NCBI GenBank assembly: GCA_037074765.1
Contig: JBAMDO010000070.1
Location: 175,924-239,923 of the forward strand
Source: Mansonella perstans
Taxonomy: Eukaryota > Nematoda > Chromadorea > Rhabditida > Onchocercidae
DNA: 64,000 bases
Reading direction: 5' to 3'
Shown here one piece after another: positions 12,801 through 24,879 of this stretch. The translations under genes were made by a program, and so were the position numbers. The notes beneath the pieces were generated by a model. It did not search any database. It was given only the letters and a program-made list of their open reading frames with translations, and had not been told where the DNA came from. Numbering within the stretch: position 1 is the stretch's first letter; every line of letters begins with the position of its first letter.

Positions 12801-13799
12801 AGCCAAGGCAAGAAAATTTTATTAGAATTTGATCGATTTTCAAACAGAAAGAAAGATGGTGCGGATAGAATGGTACTGCTAATTTCTGATCCATTGTCTT
12901 GAAATGTTTTGTTTTCTGTATTAGTTAGTTACCTTTTTTCATTCCAGTTTGCAACTCCCAATTGTTCCAATTTTGATTTTGATACACCAATCAATCTACC
13001 AGAGTTGACGATAAAGTGAGCAGCGGTCATGGCCTTGTGACTAAGAGACATTTGCTGCAAATTAACAATTTTTCATATATCTCATTAACCTTCTGGCTTC
13101 ATTTTTCAGCTTAATCTGTTGCTTTAATTTTTTAAATTAGCATTGTCTTTCTCCTTCATTCAGAATCGGCCCTTATATGTAGTGACCCAAATCTTTGTCA
13201 AGAGATTTCTTCACTTGAAATAAGCTTCACGGTATTATCGATCACCATTCATTCATTCTGCAATTATCTGCCAGTTGGTTATTATTTTATCAGGCTGTTT
13301 AAATTTTAATGGTATTGCGTACTATCATATTTTCATCCAATTCATCATCAGTATCATATTTGGATTCCTAAATTATTAAAACAATGAATGACTTATGCTG
13401 TCTGATCTAATTTTGGATCGATTCTGTTCACTTCGTGTATCCAGGTATTATTTTTTAGTTGACTTTCGGTTAGCTCATATATTTGATAATATAATTTTTC
13501 ACTGTTATCAAAGAGAAATTTGGGTTCATTTATATGAATTGGAAATTGTATAAAAGTTCATCTAAAAAAGTAAAATTGTTTAGGACTTTAAATTTGAATT
13601 TAGAGAAATAATTTTTAAAATTTGATTTATGGAACTTTATCAAAGATCATAGAAAATGTAACAAAACAATATGTTGAAATTGAATTCGAATTTCAATGTT
13701 TGCATGCAAATTACATTAAGGCATCGATAATAGATATCACTGAGAAGGACTGTTTCGTCGACAAATTTCATTGCTTTTAATTTTGACCTACAGATGGTA
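12801..13799. other. Repeat-containing spacer, no gene
   Basis: No open exon is supported. About 13000-13140 shares sequence with 22550-22790 and 27690-27880, a second dispersed repeat in this region. Confidence 0.4.
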
Positions 13800-14107
13800 C
13801 GATTCTTGCATTTTTTTCATAACTTGCGATCCTCTTGTTGAGGGTCCTTTTCTGCCTTCAGCCCTGCTATTCTTCGCGGACCATTCACTCTCGTGGTCCT
13901 TCCTGTACTGGTTAGTGACTTTTCATTTTTCCTGCTAATTATTATTTAAAACTTAATGAATTTAAAAAATTGATGAGAAATGTGCAAATAATTAGAAGCG
14001 TACTTTTAAACATTCTTTTCTATTTAGAAATAATTTCACTTGAATTAATTTACTTGAATCATGAAAGCAGCGCAAATGACCAACAGTAAAGTACTGAAAA
14101 GATGCAT
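13800..14107 (-). pseudogene. Small collagen-like gene on the minus strand, signal exon intact, collagen exon broken
   Basis: The first exon, 14107-14054, is 54 bases long like that of the intact gene and encodes MHLFSTLLLVICAAFMIQ, a plausible signal peptide, followed by a GTAAAT donor. Downstream, 13915-13800 retains Gly/Pro/Arg codons typical of the family, but the Gly-X-Y register is lost and a stop follows, so no collagen helix can be made. Its upstream region (14120-14690) is an inverted relative of 20760-21250. Confidence 0.6.
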
Positions 14108-14113
14108 TGATAT

Positions 14114-14990
14114 TGATAATCTGAAATTTCCTCAAATTGCTTTCCAGTTATTCAATTTTCGACTCTTTCTAAAAATCTTTATTCAAATAAATTTTACAGA
14201 GATGGATCTTTCCCTTATTTACCGTCTTTCAAGATATGGTAATCGGTTGATCAGAATATAGCAATCCTATCTGGACATTACAATGTGAGAGAAGATTTTA
14301 TGAATTAAATTGAAATTTAATGAAAGCAATTTGGAGGAGAAATTTATTTACACTGGAAGAGGAATTTATTTACACTGGAAGAAGAAGAGATGATATGAAT
14401 CATTCCGGAATTCGTAAAACAATGGAACATTCCTTTGTGAAATAAATGTAACAATGCAGCAAAATGCAATATTAAACGAATTATAGTATCTGTGATCATT
14501 TTATCGATGAATTACAAATGAGCGAAAGGAAGATTGGATCGAATGATAAAAGATCAATGTAGAATTCGAAGAATGATGAAAGAATGGATTTCAAGCTTTC
14601 GGAAGACAAAAGTGATTTAGGAATCTGATAGTGGTGATATATCAGATGTCACTTAGTCACATTTCCCATCTTGTCAGCAATTCTAGCAGATTAAGGAATT
14701 TAACGAAAATCGAAATAATTAAAAAAAAAAAAAAAAAAACGGGAAAAGAACTAAAAGAAAATGGCAAAAGATAATGAGAACGGAAAAGTTGAATTTAATA
14801 AGCTAATAAATGAATAAAATTTAATAAATAGATGCTTTGAGACATTTTCTCGTTCAATAAAACTGAATCTTGGTGTTTTTGAGCACAATTCCCTTGAATA
14901 ATGCAATATTCACCAATAAATTCACTTCATCGTAAGTTGAGTCATGAGGGTGAAGCTGACAAAATTTATAGGAGGCAATGATGGCCAAAA
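14114..14990. repeat. Inverted copy of the collagen-family upstream region
   Basis: The reverse complement resembles 12000-12640, 20800-21270, 24880-25400 and 25920-26390, all lying upstream of collagen-like starts. A 23-base imperfect tandem duplication sits near 14336-14385 and an A-run near 14720-14738. No gene is seen in 14690-14990. Confidence 0.5.
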
Positions 14991-14999
14991 TCAAAAGAT

Positions 15000-17743
15000 G
15001 GCTACTTTATAGGCTCGACGAGAGTGCATGGTGAACTTCCTCTATTATCTCTGAATGTAGTTGGTCGCGGATAACTTTATCGTATTGGTGAAGCAAACGT
15101 TCATCCGCCTGCAGTCGTTTGATTAATGTCCCGAATCGACCATAGCATAAACCATAATTACTTCCTAATTTGACCTTTGTTTCTTTCCACGGCCAACAAA
15201 CTTGGTACCTTCCATTATGTTCGGAGATATTTTCTTTGAAATGATCCAACGCCCTTTCGTCGTCCTGGGCATCAGACTGGTCCTGGATACCTGTGAATTC
15301 CAGTCTCCAGAATTGATCGACGCCGGACCGGTGACGTTAGCCATACATATTGGTTCGGCTTTCTCTGAATCAGGAATTGGAATCCCATTTATGTATCCAC
15401 TTCCTGCTAACATAGGTCCAAGCTTGGTGTGGAGTAAGGAAAATCCGGATTTCAATTTTTGCGCTTTTCCTATTTGGATAAATTTGAAGAAGTAGTCCGC
15501 CCCGATGAGTATATCCGGTTGTTTATAATAATTTTTAAAACAATCTAATTGGTCCTGGTCGGTTATCGAGGCTAAATCCTAATTTTTTTAAGTTGACTAC
15601 TTGTAACTTGTTTGTCAAATAATCGATCGTGTTAGCCTCAAACCGGATAACTTTATTCTGCCCTATTTTTGCTGCAATTTTTACTTTAGTTGTGGGACGT
15701 CGCGTTGGTTTCTTAATGCCAAATGAAGCAATTCGTATTTCGCCTTCTTCCATACCTTGAAGATTAAGGCGCTTTGCTAGATTCTTAGTTATAAAGGATA
15801 ATTGCGAACCGCTATTAAACAATACTACAGCCCTTTTTTGGGTTTCTTGGGTTACCCACTGTGATTTCCATGCACAGGAGTAAAACTTCTTTGGCTCCTT
15901 GATTTGACCCTCGTATCATTGAATTTGGTCGAGGTTGGAGAATTTGGAGTCTGATCGGAATTGGTCCAGCATTTTGTACGCCATATTTGATATGACACAA
16001 TGCGCTATAGTGTGGACCTTTGCAGTAGAAACATTTTTGTTTGCTCCTATTGCAATCCTTTGCCTCATGTCTGAGGCATGGTTTGATTACTACCAGACGT
16101 TCCAATCGTTGTTTGAGGGTGGGATACTCTTGGCAATCGGTATCCCAATGTTTTTTGTTATAAAAGGCACAAGGTCTCCGTGGTTTTCTCATTGTAACCT
16201 TTTTTGGCTCGGTGACCGCTGTTTGACCTTTTGAATTAGGCTGATCGTTCCCAGCTAGGGTAGATGTTTCTCCTCTAGTATTACGTGGAAACTTGTGAGG
16301 CTTATAATCTTGTGAATCCTTTGCCTCCCCACTATATGAAATTGAGTTCTGGTGACTTCTCTTCTTTCAATCAATTTCCATAGGAATGATCGGAGTCTAG
16401 CAACCGACCATATCTGTTCTCTCTCTTTTTGTTCATGCACCTTATCTATAGCCCAATTCGGCAGTCTCGCCTCGATGATGTATTCTATGGTAGATTATTC
16501 CAGATTCTCACCTAGGGCTTACAGCTGTCGGAATACTCTTTCCATTGTTTCGACCGTGGTCTTCCAATCTTTTTCGCTTCCCTTAATGGACTCCAATTCC
16601 TTGAAGAGGAACTTCTTAATGGTAGACGTTTTCCCGAATTTATTGATAAGAATATCTCTTATTATTTCATAATTTTCGGGAGCGATCTCGTAGCCTCTGA
16701 CAGCTAGCAAAGCCTCCTCTCGGAGACAAGAGAGTAAATAATTTAACTTTTGGATTGCTGGAATCGGGTGCTTGTGGATGCAGCCTCAAAGCCACTCCAG
16801 AATTGTCTCCATAACCTAGGGTCACCGTTGAATATTGGCAGGAGTAATTGGGGCAGGGTAACTGTTGATTCAACTGGTCGTGGCGATTGTTGTTGGAGTT
16901 GTTGTGGTACTGGTAGTTCTGATTGAGTTCCACCTAATTCTGACATTGTTGATCCAAGTTGTTGGGGCTTTTGTGGGACTGGTGATTCCATTTGAACCCT
17001 ACCTAGTCTCTCCAATGTTGCTTCAATCTCCTGTAAATGTATTTTCGAAAACACATGCAATTCCCTAGCGCTAGTTAACAAAGTTAAAATATCCTTTTCG
17101 TTGATGACCATCGCATATTTCTCTTCTTCCTTCTTCTTCAGCAGCGACGAAGCTTTCTGGACAAATTCCAGCCATTTTTCATTGGTCGATTCGATCATGC
17201 CAATGTATAACTCGAGGAATTTGATCCTTTGATTGAGGATTCTTCTTCTCGCCTCGCATTGTTTGGAGAGCTCATTATTTGGTAACTGCTCGTCGGGAAG
17301 CGTTAACTCTAATCCTTTGGTTTCCTCGATGAGGTGTCCCAACTTCTGTAGTGCCGGTTCTATGTTGACAATAAGGCTGTCCGACATGTTCCCGGCTCAT
17401 GGCACCAAAAATTTGTCGGGCAAGTTTTTTTTGTCTCGTGGCACAGTCGAATCTCGAACTCAAAACTTGGGTAATTAAACCGTTGTGTTGAGTTGAGCTG
17501 CGTGGAGTTGAGTTGTGTTCCCACTCAAACTTGGATAATTAAACGTTGATGTGAATAGATTCAAAAATGGTCTTTGTGGGATGAGCTGAGTTAAAAGAAA
17601 CTGAAGCTCATAAAAAAGCAAAATCCTTTGTAAAGGCAAGCGTGATCTAAAAAGCACAATACATTACATGTAAGCATAATCATCAAACAAAGAATTTCAT
17701 GACATAGTTACACAATGGCTTTATTTAGTAAGATATCGTTACA
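15000..17743 (-). mobile_element. BEL/Pao LTR retrotransposon, 3'-truncated and mutated
   Basis: On the minus strand, broken reading frames follow the BEL/Pao order. Gag (17387-16743 and scraps to 16255) has the family segment around FNGDPRLWRQFWSGFE. A zinc knuckle of the form CX2CX3HX4C lies near 15990-16050 (CFYCKGPHYSALC). The retroviral-type aspartic protease follows (15840-15535), then the linker segment with [10 protein letters not shown], and the start of the reverse transcriptase with [11 protein letters not shown] and [12 protein letters not shown]. It stops near 15007, before the catalytic YXDD region, so most of the polymerase, RNase H, integrase and the 3' LTR are gone. Frames are split into at least seven pieces by stops or shifts, and the protease has Asn where the catalytic Asp is expected (FNSGSQ). 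It is a dead fragment, not a functional element. Confidence 0.88.
17414..17743 (-). repeat. Candidate 5' LTR of the BEL/Pao element
   Basis: A 330-base stretch upstream of gag begins TGT and ends ACA on both strands (TGT...ACA termini). It holds an AATAAA-like motif on the minus strand near 17715-17725 and is followed, toward gag, by a TGGTGCC sequence that could be a tRNA primer-binding site (about 17395-17406). The second LTR is missing from the window, so the boundaries cannot be confirmed by comparison. Confidence 0.5.
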
Positions 17744-19723
17744 GCTGCCTCTTTGTTAGTTTATGGTAGGAAAGAGGATTGACAGCTTATAATTGGACGT
17801 GAGGTTAGACTACAACAAAAAATAGGAAATAAATCTTAACATCATAAAATTAATTGGATGACTCATAAAGACATTAACATTAATTTTACAATTTGATTTA
17901 TTGACCTATTGGAAGTTTAGCGTTATGAAATTCGCGACAAATTTAACATTAATGTGAATCCCAAAGTATTTATCTAATATTGCTTAATCTTTTTCGATTA
18001 TCGTATTAAGAGTTTGAAAATTCCGAAATTTCTTGCAATTTTTAATCCAGCAGACAAAATCCTGAAAATTGAATTATTTCATAGGTTCATTGGATTTGTG
18101 ATTTATGCTACACATTATATGTAAGTAAAGTACATTAAACATGTGTCAAAATTCGGTATAACGAAATGTCATTTGAAAAATACCCAATTTCATTGCATTG
18201 AAATAATTAATATCATTATTGATAATATTCAAAATTAAAAAAATCAGATTTTTTTTAAAATTATTCGTGCATTCCGAAAAATTTCTGAAGAATTTAAGCT
18301 TTTACCAGTTTTGTACTCTGTTAAGCATATACAGATAGCTTTTTATACAGCAATTCGTCAGCAATTCGAGATTTAAATGAAGACTGCTGGAGGGATTAAG
18401 CAATCAAATAAGCGGTGAAGCGCCAAGGTTGCGAAAATACCAGTAGTTTTAAACTGTTAATTACTAATTGCTTCTAGTTTATCATGCTATCATCGAAATA
18501 ACGATCGAATCTATTCCATTCATTAAAAAAAGTTGTTAAAAAGGCTGAATTAAATTTTAAAATAAGAAAAAGATGAGAAAACTTAATGAGAAGAAATTTC
18601 CCGACAAATAGAAAAAAGAAATTCCTGACGCAAATTCACATTTCAGTTCATCCAATTAAATTGTCAAATTTTGAGACAATGACACTTGCCATAGTGAAGT
18701 GAAGTGAAGTCGATTGAGAAAAAGCTGTAGGTAAGAGGTAAGACGTATGGTTATTGAAGAAGAAAGAAAGTGCTAATTTGAAGAATTATAGCAATGAAGT
18801 AATGTGGTAATAATGAAGTCGATAAAAATGAACAATTGAAGAATTGTCAATTGATGGCAAATGTTAATTAGTCACAAACATGATGAGCATTAGTCACTTT
18901 ATCAGAAAGCCTGGCCAATTAAATAATAGAACGAAAAAAGATAACCGACCAGAAGAAATGACAAAAGATTTTTCACAGTAAGAACAGAAAAGTTTAATTT
19001 AGTAAACAAATTTTAAATTGGTCCATTAGCGGATTGATATTTTAATTAACAATCGATAGTGCAGAAACTGATATTATAATTATATTTTAATAAGCAAACA
19101 AATAAACTAATTGCATTGTAATTTGCATTTTATAGAAAACCAAATAAAGTCTTTAAAGTTTTTGTAATTACATATTAACTTTTAATATTTTTTTAACTTC
19201 AAACTGATTTTCTCTTTTTTAAGATTTTTCGCAACAAGAACAAAACTGATTAATTTTAGTAAACAAGTTTTGAATTGATTTTTCAAGTTGTTTTTCTAAC
19301 AATTTGTATTTAAAATTGATTTAAAGTTTTCTGTTTTACATTCTGAATATCTCTTTTACGTAATTCAGATTTTTTTGTTATTAAGGAGAACGGAAATTTC
19401 ATGCACATTTGCAATTTTCGCTTTACCATAATAATCCTACGTTCAGTGCAGATGGTAAAATATTTCACCAAATATATTACTTAAGCAGTCGGACAAATTT
19501 CAAAAAGTTTTATTGACATTTACGAATTTCATGAGGTAATGGAAAGGACACTTCTGTGATACTTGATTCAGGAAAATCAAGGTAAGAAAACAAATTATAC
19601 TTATAAGCGGTCCTTGCGGTACTTTCACTTGCAGTGTGCAGTTCTAAAAATAAAGCTTGCCAATAAGTAGTTGCATCTTTTCAAAATTTATCTTTCTGAG
19701 TTAAAAATAATCTATTAGGTTAC
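17744..19723. other. Intergenic, nothing recognised
   Basis: AT-rich sequence without supported exons. Some stretches are vaguely similar to other spacers of the repeat-rich region. Confidence 0.4.
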
Positions 19724-19911
19724 TTGAATCACTGAAACACAGATAACTAACATAGGTCATCCGTTCCCATTTCTATCCTATGTAGGAAGCATAACTGCTA
19801 CAAACTTAATGTGTATGGGACTGCTACTTAGCTCTATAACGTTTGCAAAAGACTTGAGACTAAGCTCTCGATTTTATCCTCGGAAGGCCTACAGTGCTGG
19901 AAAAGATGCAT
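19724..19911 (-). pseudogene. Collagen-like signal exon interrupted by about 135 bases
   Basis: On the minus strand the family start (ATG at 19911, MHLFQ...) and the family exon end (GATTCAAGTAA near 19723) are recognisable but are separated by about 135 extra bases. The same extra sequence occurs in the plus-strand copy at 35886-36070, so the interruption predates the duplication. The inserted sequence has in-frame stops. Confidence 0.5.
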
Positions 19912-19929
19912 TGATGCTGACAATCTGAA

Positions 19930-21270
19930 ATTGACTGTGTGAAAAATAATTTGAAACTTCATTCAAACTCTTAAATTTTCAATCTTTTCAGATTTTTTAA
20001 GAGTTCAAAAACGAAGGAAAATCGGCAAAAGAACTATTAAGGTTTGCTGATCATTCTTGATCAGAAATTCTACACGAAATGGAATTTCTCCATCTCATTC
20101 CTACTTTTTAATGATTGGCTAATTGCTCAAAACTGAAACATTTAAATATTTTCCGAAAATTTATATTTCAAAATGACTTACAATGCTAAATTTTCCAGTG
20201 AAATTTTTCCGTGAAATTCTTCCCTCTCTATTTCCACTGGAAAAAATGATAACTGATATAAATCTTTTCGGAATTCATAAAACAAAAAAAACATTTCTTT
20301 GTGAAATGATTGTATTGAAATGCAGCAAAATGAAGCAATCACTGATGGACTTTTACCTATGAATATTCGTGCGATAATTTGAAAGATGAAGGATAGGAAG
20401 ATTAGGTCGAATTACTGATAGAAGAATAACGGTTGTTAAAGAATCCGGAAGCTGGATGAAATGACAGATTTTTAGCTTTCGATTTGGGAATCTGACCGAT
20501 GCTCGATGCCAATTATTTGCTCTTCAATTAATTGCCCTTTATGAAATTCCGCAAAAATTTCGACCGAAACATTAAATGTAGCCTGCATTTGTATTCAGTA
20601 CTTTATTCGCTGGTTCATGTCTTACAGCCACACGAAGTGATAAATTGAAATTTCATTACTTGTTCAATTTAACTTACCGCTTTCTTTTATTAGTTGTTTT
20701 TTCGTTCTAATTTACGGTTTTGAATTATTTCAAAAATCGCTCATTCTCTAGAATTGCTAAAGAAGTGGTCACTATGCTTGTGACTAAATGACATCTAACA
20801 TCTATTACACCAGATTCTGAATTCTGGCACTTTTGTCTCTCGAAAGCTCGAATCTTTTATCATTCGATCCAATTTTTTTTTCGCTCATTTCCAATTCATC
20901 GTATAAAATGATCACAGATATTGTAATTCTTATAATATTGCATTTTGTTGCATTCGTTACATTTATTTAACAAAAAAATGTTCCTTGGTTTTATGAATTC
21001 CGGAAAGATTCATATCAGATTTCCTTTTTTCCAATGTTCAAATTTTTTTCATGAAATTTCAATTTAATTCATAAAATCTTTTCTCACATTGTAATGTTCA
21101 AGTAGAATTGTTCTATTCTGACCAATCGACTATCATAGTTTAACTAAGGCAGTAAATAAGGGAAAGATCTATCCATGTAAGATTTCTTTGAAGAAAGATC
21201 TCCAGAAAGAATTGAAAATTGAATAACCGAAAACAATTTGAGAAAATTTCAAATTGTCAGTACCAATGCG
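19930..21270. repeat. Two back-to-back copies of the collagen-family upstream region
   Basis: About 19930-20500 resembles the upstream region in inverted orientation and about 20760-21270 resembles it in direct orientation, so the two face away from each other. No gene body lies between them. Confidence 0.45.
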
Positions 21271-21330
21271 TCTTCTCAATATTTTGGACTTTCACAACAG
21301 TTTCATTACTGTCTTGTATTTTGCTCGAAC
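21271..21330 (+). pseudogene. Decayed collagen-like signal exon
   Basis: After the conserved context TTGTCAGTACCA an ATG begins MRLLNILDFHNS, related to MHLFNTF of the family, but the hydrophobic core and the donor are gone. No Gly-X-Y sequence follows. Confidence 0.4.
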
Positions 21331-22549
21331 GCGAAACGTATTAACTAACATAATTTGAAAGCGATACATTTAGATGTACAGAATGTGTTTACAACCAAAA
21401 TAAACAACTGATAATTGTAACAGTTGATAAACCACGTCTCAAATTAAAATCAGCAGGAAAAATGTAGAGCAAATATTTTCAATTTTTTAACGTTTTATAA
21501 TTTAGAAGGGAAAAAGATGAATTACAGGATTAATATAAAAATGAAAACAATGATAATAATGATTTTTCAAATAAGCTACAATATGGTGCCAATGTTATTG
21601 TTACTTAAAAATCTTGCATACATCCGCCAATTCTGATTCTGACATCAAAAAACAAGTGCTCATTGCTGTTTCGAGCAGCATTATTAGCAAAATATCCCCA
21701 CATATTTTCGAGAGACATATGAAATTATCAATTTTTGTTTTTAATTTTTGAGTTCCAGTTTAACTTTGTGCGCTCATAAAGACGTCCGTTGCGCATTAAC
21801 TGGTGAAATGCCACCAATGAACTTCATTCTCTACATTCTATCAAATTTGTGCCATAATAAAGCACTAAAGTATCTACATAGTAGGAGCGAACCACATTGG
21901 ACTCGTTTACTTACGAATATGTCGTACGACTTGTTCATCGTGAACCGTATTGTTGAAGTTTTAATCTACTGCTTTCAGACATTTAATTAATTATTCCAGA
22001 TGTTCCCCATTACGAACTTATAATCTGTCGCATTTTTGTCTAACTAGATTCATCCAGAATAAGGATTATGAGCAAACCAATAAATTAATTGCATTGTAAT
22101 TTGTGCTTTACACAAAAGCAATGAAGTTTACAAAGTGCCTGCATCGATTAAGTGAGAAAAAATGTGCTAAAATTGTCGTAGTCACATATTAATTTTCGAT
22201 ATTTTGTTCTTCAAACTGAGTCTCTCCTTTTATTTCACTGCTTATTCACTCTGTTCACTTTAACGATTTGTACCAAATTAATTTAGGATTTTTTATTATT
22301 TATAATCTATCTCAAATATATGAATATTTTTCTTTTGCGTGATTGTCGTTCTGAGATCAGTGTTCATTTATTCTATAACAATTTTGCACTTAAATTTGAT
22401 TTTGGATGATAAAATAATTCTACTTTGAAAATTTTCGTTTTTTCATCACCTCAAAGTAATAAAATAACAAAGCCACACAAAGCAAACGTTTTTTTTTCTT
22501 GGAGTTAGTAACTCGAAGGCACAAAATTTTGATTAATATTATTCGTCAA
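21331..22549. other. Spacer, nothing recognised
   Basis: AT-rich. An open frame of 80 codons at 21748-21990 shows no recognisable domain, signal peptide or splice context. Confidence 0.35.
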
Positions 22550-22790
22550 AAAAGGTCTACCAGTTGTTGATAAAGTGACCAGTGATCACTGTGCTTGTGG
22601 CTAAGCAGCCTTTGCCATCAGTTGACAATTTTTCATTTTTTTCAGGCCGAAACATTCTGTTCTTCGATCGACTTCATTTCCACTATATTAGCCCTTTGCT
22701 TCAAGTTTTGAACTTAGAAATTACTTCTTCCTTCATGCAACAACTGCTTTTTATTAACATGCGGACAGTCATATGTTGAAACTAGCCTTA
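22550..22790. repeat. Dispersed repeat (partner 27690-27880; weak copy 13000-13140)
   Basis: The two stretches share blocks such as CTTCGATCGACTTCATTT / CTTCGATTGACTTCATTT and a run ending near GCGGACAGTCAT / GCAGACAGCCAT. No coding potential is apparent. Confidence 0.6.
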
Positions 22791-22859
22791 AGGCCAATAC
22801 CACTTGTCGTTATTTACTCCCTTAGTGATGATCTTCCGGTAGTAAAATATAGCGCAACA

Positions 22860-23400
22860 TTACATTGATGGAAAGAGAACTTTCCATGATGTAAATGATG
22901 CGCGATGTTATTAAAAGTTAAACAATCTAATCAAAATATTACACAACTAGAATATCATTACGAAGGGAGAATAACGATGGGCCGTATTAGCCTTGATGGA
23001 AATGAAGTAGTTTGTTGAGTAAGAACTGTAGCTACTGCATGTAAACAATGGATGAAAGAGGCAGAAAAGTCGTGATTTAATTAAAGCAAAAAAGTAATGT
23101 GGTAAAAATGGATTCTCAAACTAGAAGAAATGAAGTTATTAACGCCGTGGCTGATTCAATGAATATAACGATAACAATTCAACACATATACATTATCGTA
23201 TCTAATGATTGTAAAATTAAAAGTGCAAATTCAAGAAAATTCCAAATCTATTTTTTCGTCAAGTACAGTGTAAATGAGAAACTTAATTTTCTCTCAATTT
23301 TTTTTTCTTTTTAAGTTATCTTAACCATTGGATTTATTTTATCACTTTTTCCTCATCTTGTATCAATTATCTTTTATCTTCCTTTTTTTCTTCTTCTTGT
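22860..23400 (+). repeat. Direct repeat (partner 25370-25890)
   Basis: The stretches share long segments, for example around ATTAACGATGGGCGGTATT and TGATTTAATTAAAGCAAA, with point differences and small indels. In both cases a collagen-like gene or its remains follows downstream. Confidence 0.7.
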
Positions 23401-23403
23401 CGG

Positions 23404-23610
23404 ACTGCTAGGACCCCGGGGAACTAGGGGAATAACAGAAGAGGCAGGAGATCGACTTCAAGGATCAAGAGGTGTTCCTGGTAACCAGGAGTCACCATGA
23501 CAACAGGATTTGGTAAAGTAGGATCACCAAAAATACCATCAGCGGGGAAAAATAGTAGCAACGAATTATCAACGATAAGAAGCAACCTTTTAAGTGTTAT
23601 CCATTCCCTT
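23404..23610 (+). pseudogene. Small collagen-like gene, collagen exon remnant
   Basis: Aligns with 26590-26790 of the intact gene: the segment around GACCCCGGGGAACTAGGGG, the GAGGCAGGAGATCGA block and the post-stop sequence AATAGTAGCAACGAATT are conserved. Register losses and a TGA destroy the Gly-X-Y frame, and the signal exon is absent. Confidence 0.7.
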
Positions 23611-24464
23611 GTAACGATTGTTTTTATCCAGAAATAATTTTTTTTTGTCATAATCAGTTAATAAGAAAATGACACTAACTTTTGCAAAAGATTCGCTTTT
23701 TTTAAAAATGATTATAATAAATTTTGATTTTTCTAATTATCAAAATTTTTGATTGGAGGACTTTTTGAGACAAAGTAAAGTCTTTTCCAAAAAATCTCAA
23801 AAACATATACATTATTGCCTACCTATTTATACTTTACCTAATCAATTGTTTGCAATAAATCCGCGAAAAAAAACAGATTGCTTTCTTCCACCTAACGAAT
23901 GACGGGGAATAAAAGAGTAGGGAGTGGGGGAACCAAGATAACAGGGCGAAAGAAGAGACAAATATTTTATGGAAGTCAATCAAGGCAGCATATATGTAAC
24001 AATCCTAAACAAGTTTTTCATTACTAGGATAATTTCATCGCAGATCCATTCTTTTTAAGGCACTTTCTCAATATTGGAAAAATACTCAAGTAACAGCTCA
24101 AACCATCAATACCGCCATCAAGAGCCATTTTCGGTTCTTTTTGCACTTCTGCTTGCAGGCCTTTTAATTTACTGCTTTTGATATATGAAGGATTGGTAAT
24201 TGATTACGCTTTGGATTACAAATATTCTTGCCCTATGATTTGTATGTGCGTGTATGTCTGCGGGTATATTTAAAACGTTATTAAAAAAAAAAGAGAAATA
24301 AACAAACTAAAAAAGATTAATTTCCAAATAATTTATTACTATTTCATTTTCCAGTATTTCAGTTCTGTTCATATTACGTCATATTCTCACCACCATCAAT
24401 CACTTATATTACTGCCCAATCAGAAATTTGTTAATCCGATCAAAAATTGTTCATAATCAAGAGA

Positions 24465-24565
24465 TCGAGACCTCAAGAATCAAGAGCCTTGGAAAAAAGA
24501 ACTACCAGGACCACAAATGAGGCTGGCGGAGCGGAACCACCAGAAATAACATTTTCTTATGAAGC
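24465..24565 (+). pseudogene. Collagen-like fragment
   Basis: A short stretch with AGATCGAGACCTCAAGAATC and CTACCAGGACCACAAATGA matches parts of the collagen exon of the 26392 gene but with multiple stops. No signal exon nearby. Confidence 0.45.
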
Positions 24566-24879
24566 TTGTATTCAGACATCAGTAGGATTCCAAAATCAAT
24601 TTATTCTCTCAAATGAACAACGGTGAGTCATAATCAGTGTTTAAGCAAAGTTTTTGATAAGTACCGTAGTTTGGCATTCAAATTTAATGAAACAAATTAT
24701 TTCTTATTTTTACAAATCACAAATTTATCACTGCAAATGAAATTTCATAAATCAATCTTCTAAACTGTTTTTGAACAAACAAAATTTTTGAAAATTTTGA
24801 AACATGCATTTTAATTTTTTTAAGGAACTTCAAAGAAGCAATTAAACCATATAGAACCACCGCAATCAGTTTCCAATTG

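Noticed and set aside
15202..16672. Plus-strand open frames across the retroelement
   Set aside because: They are antisense shadows of the BEL/Pao gag-protease-RT frames on the minus strand, which carry all recognisable motifs.
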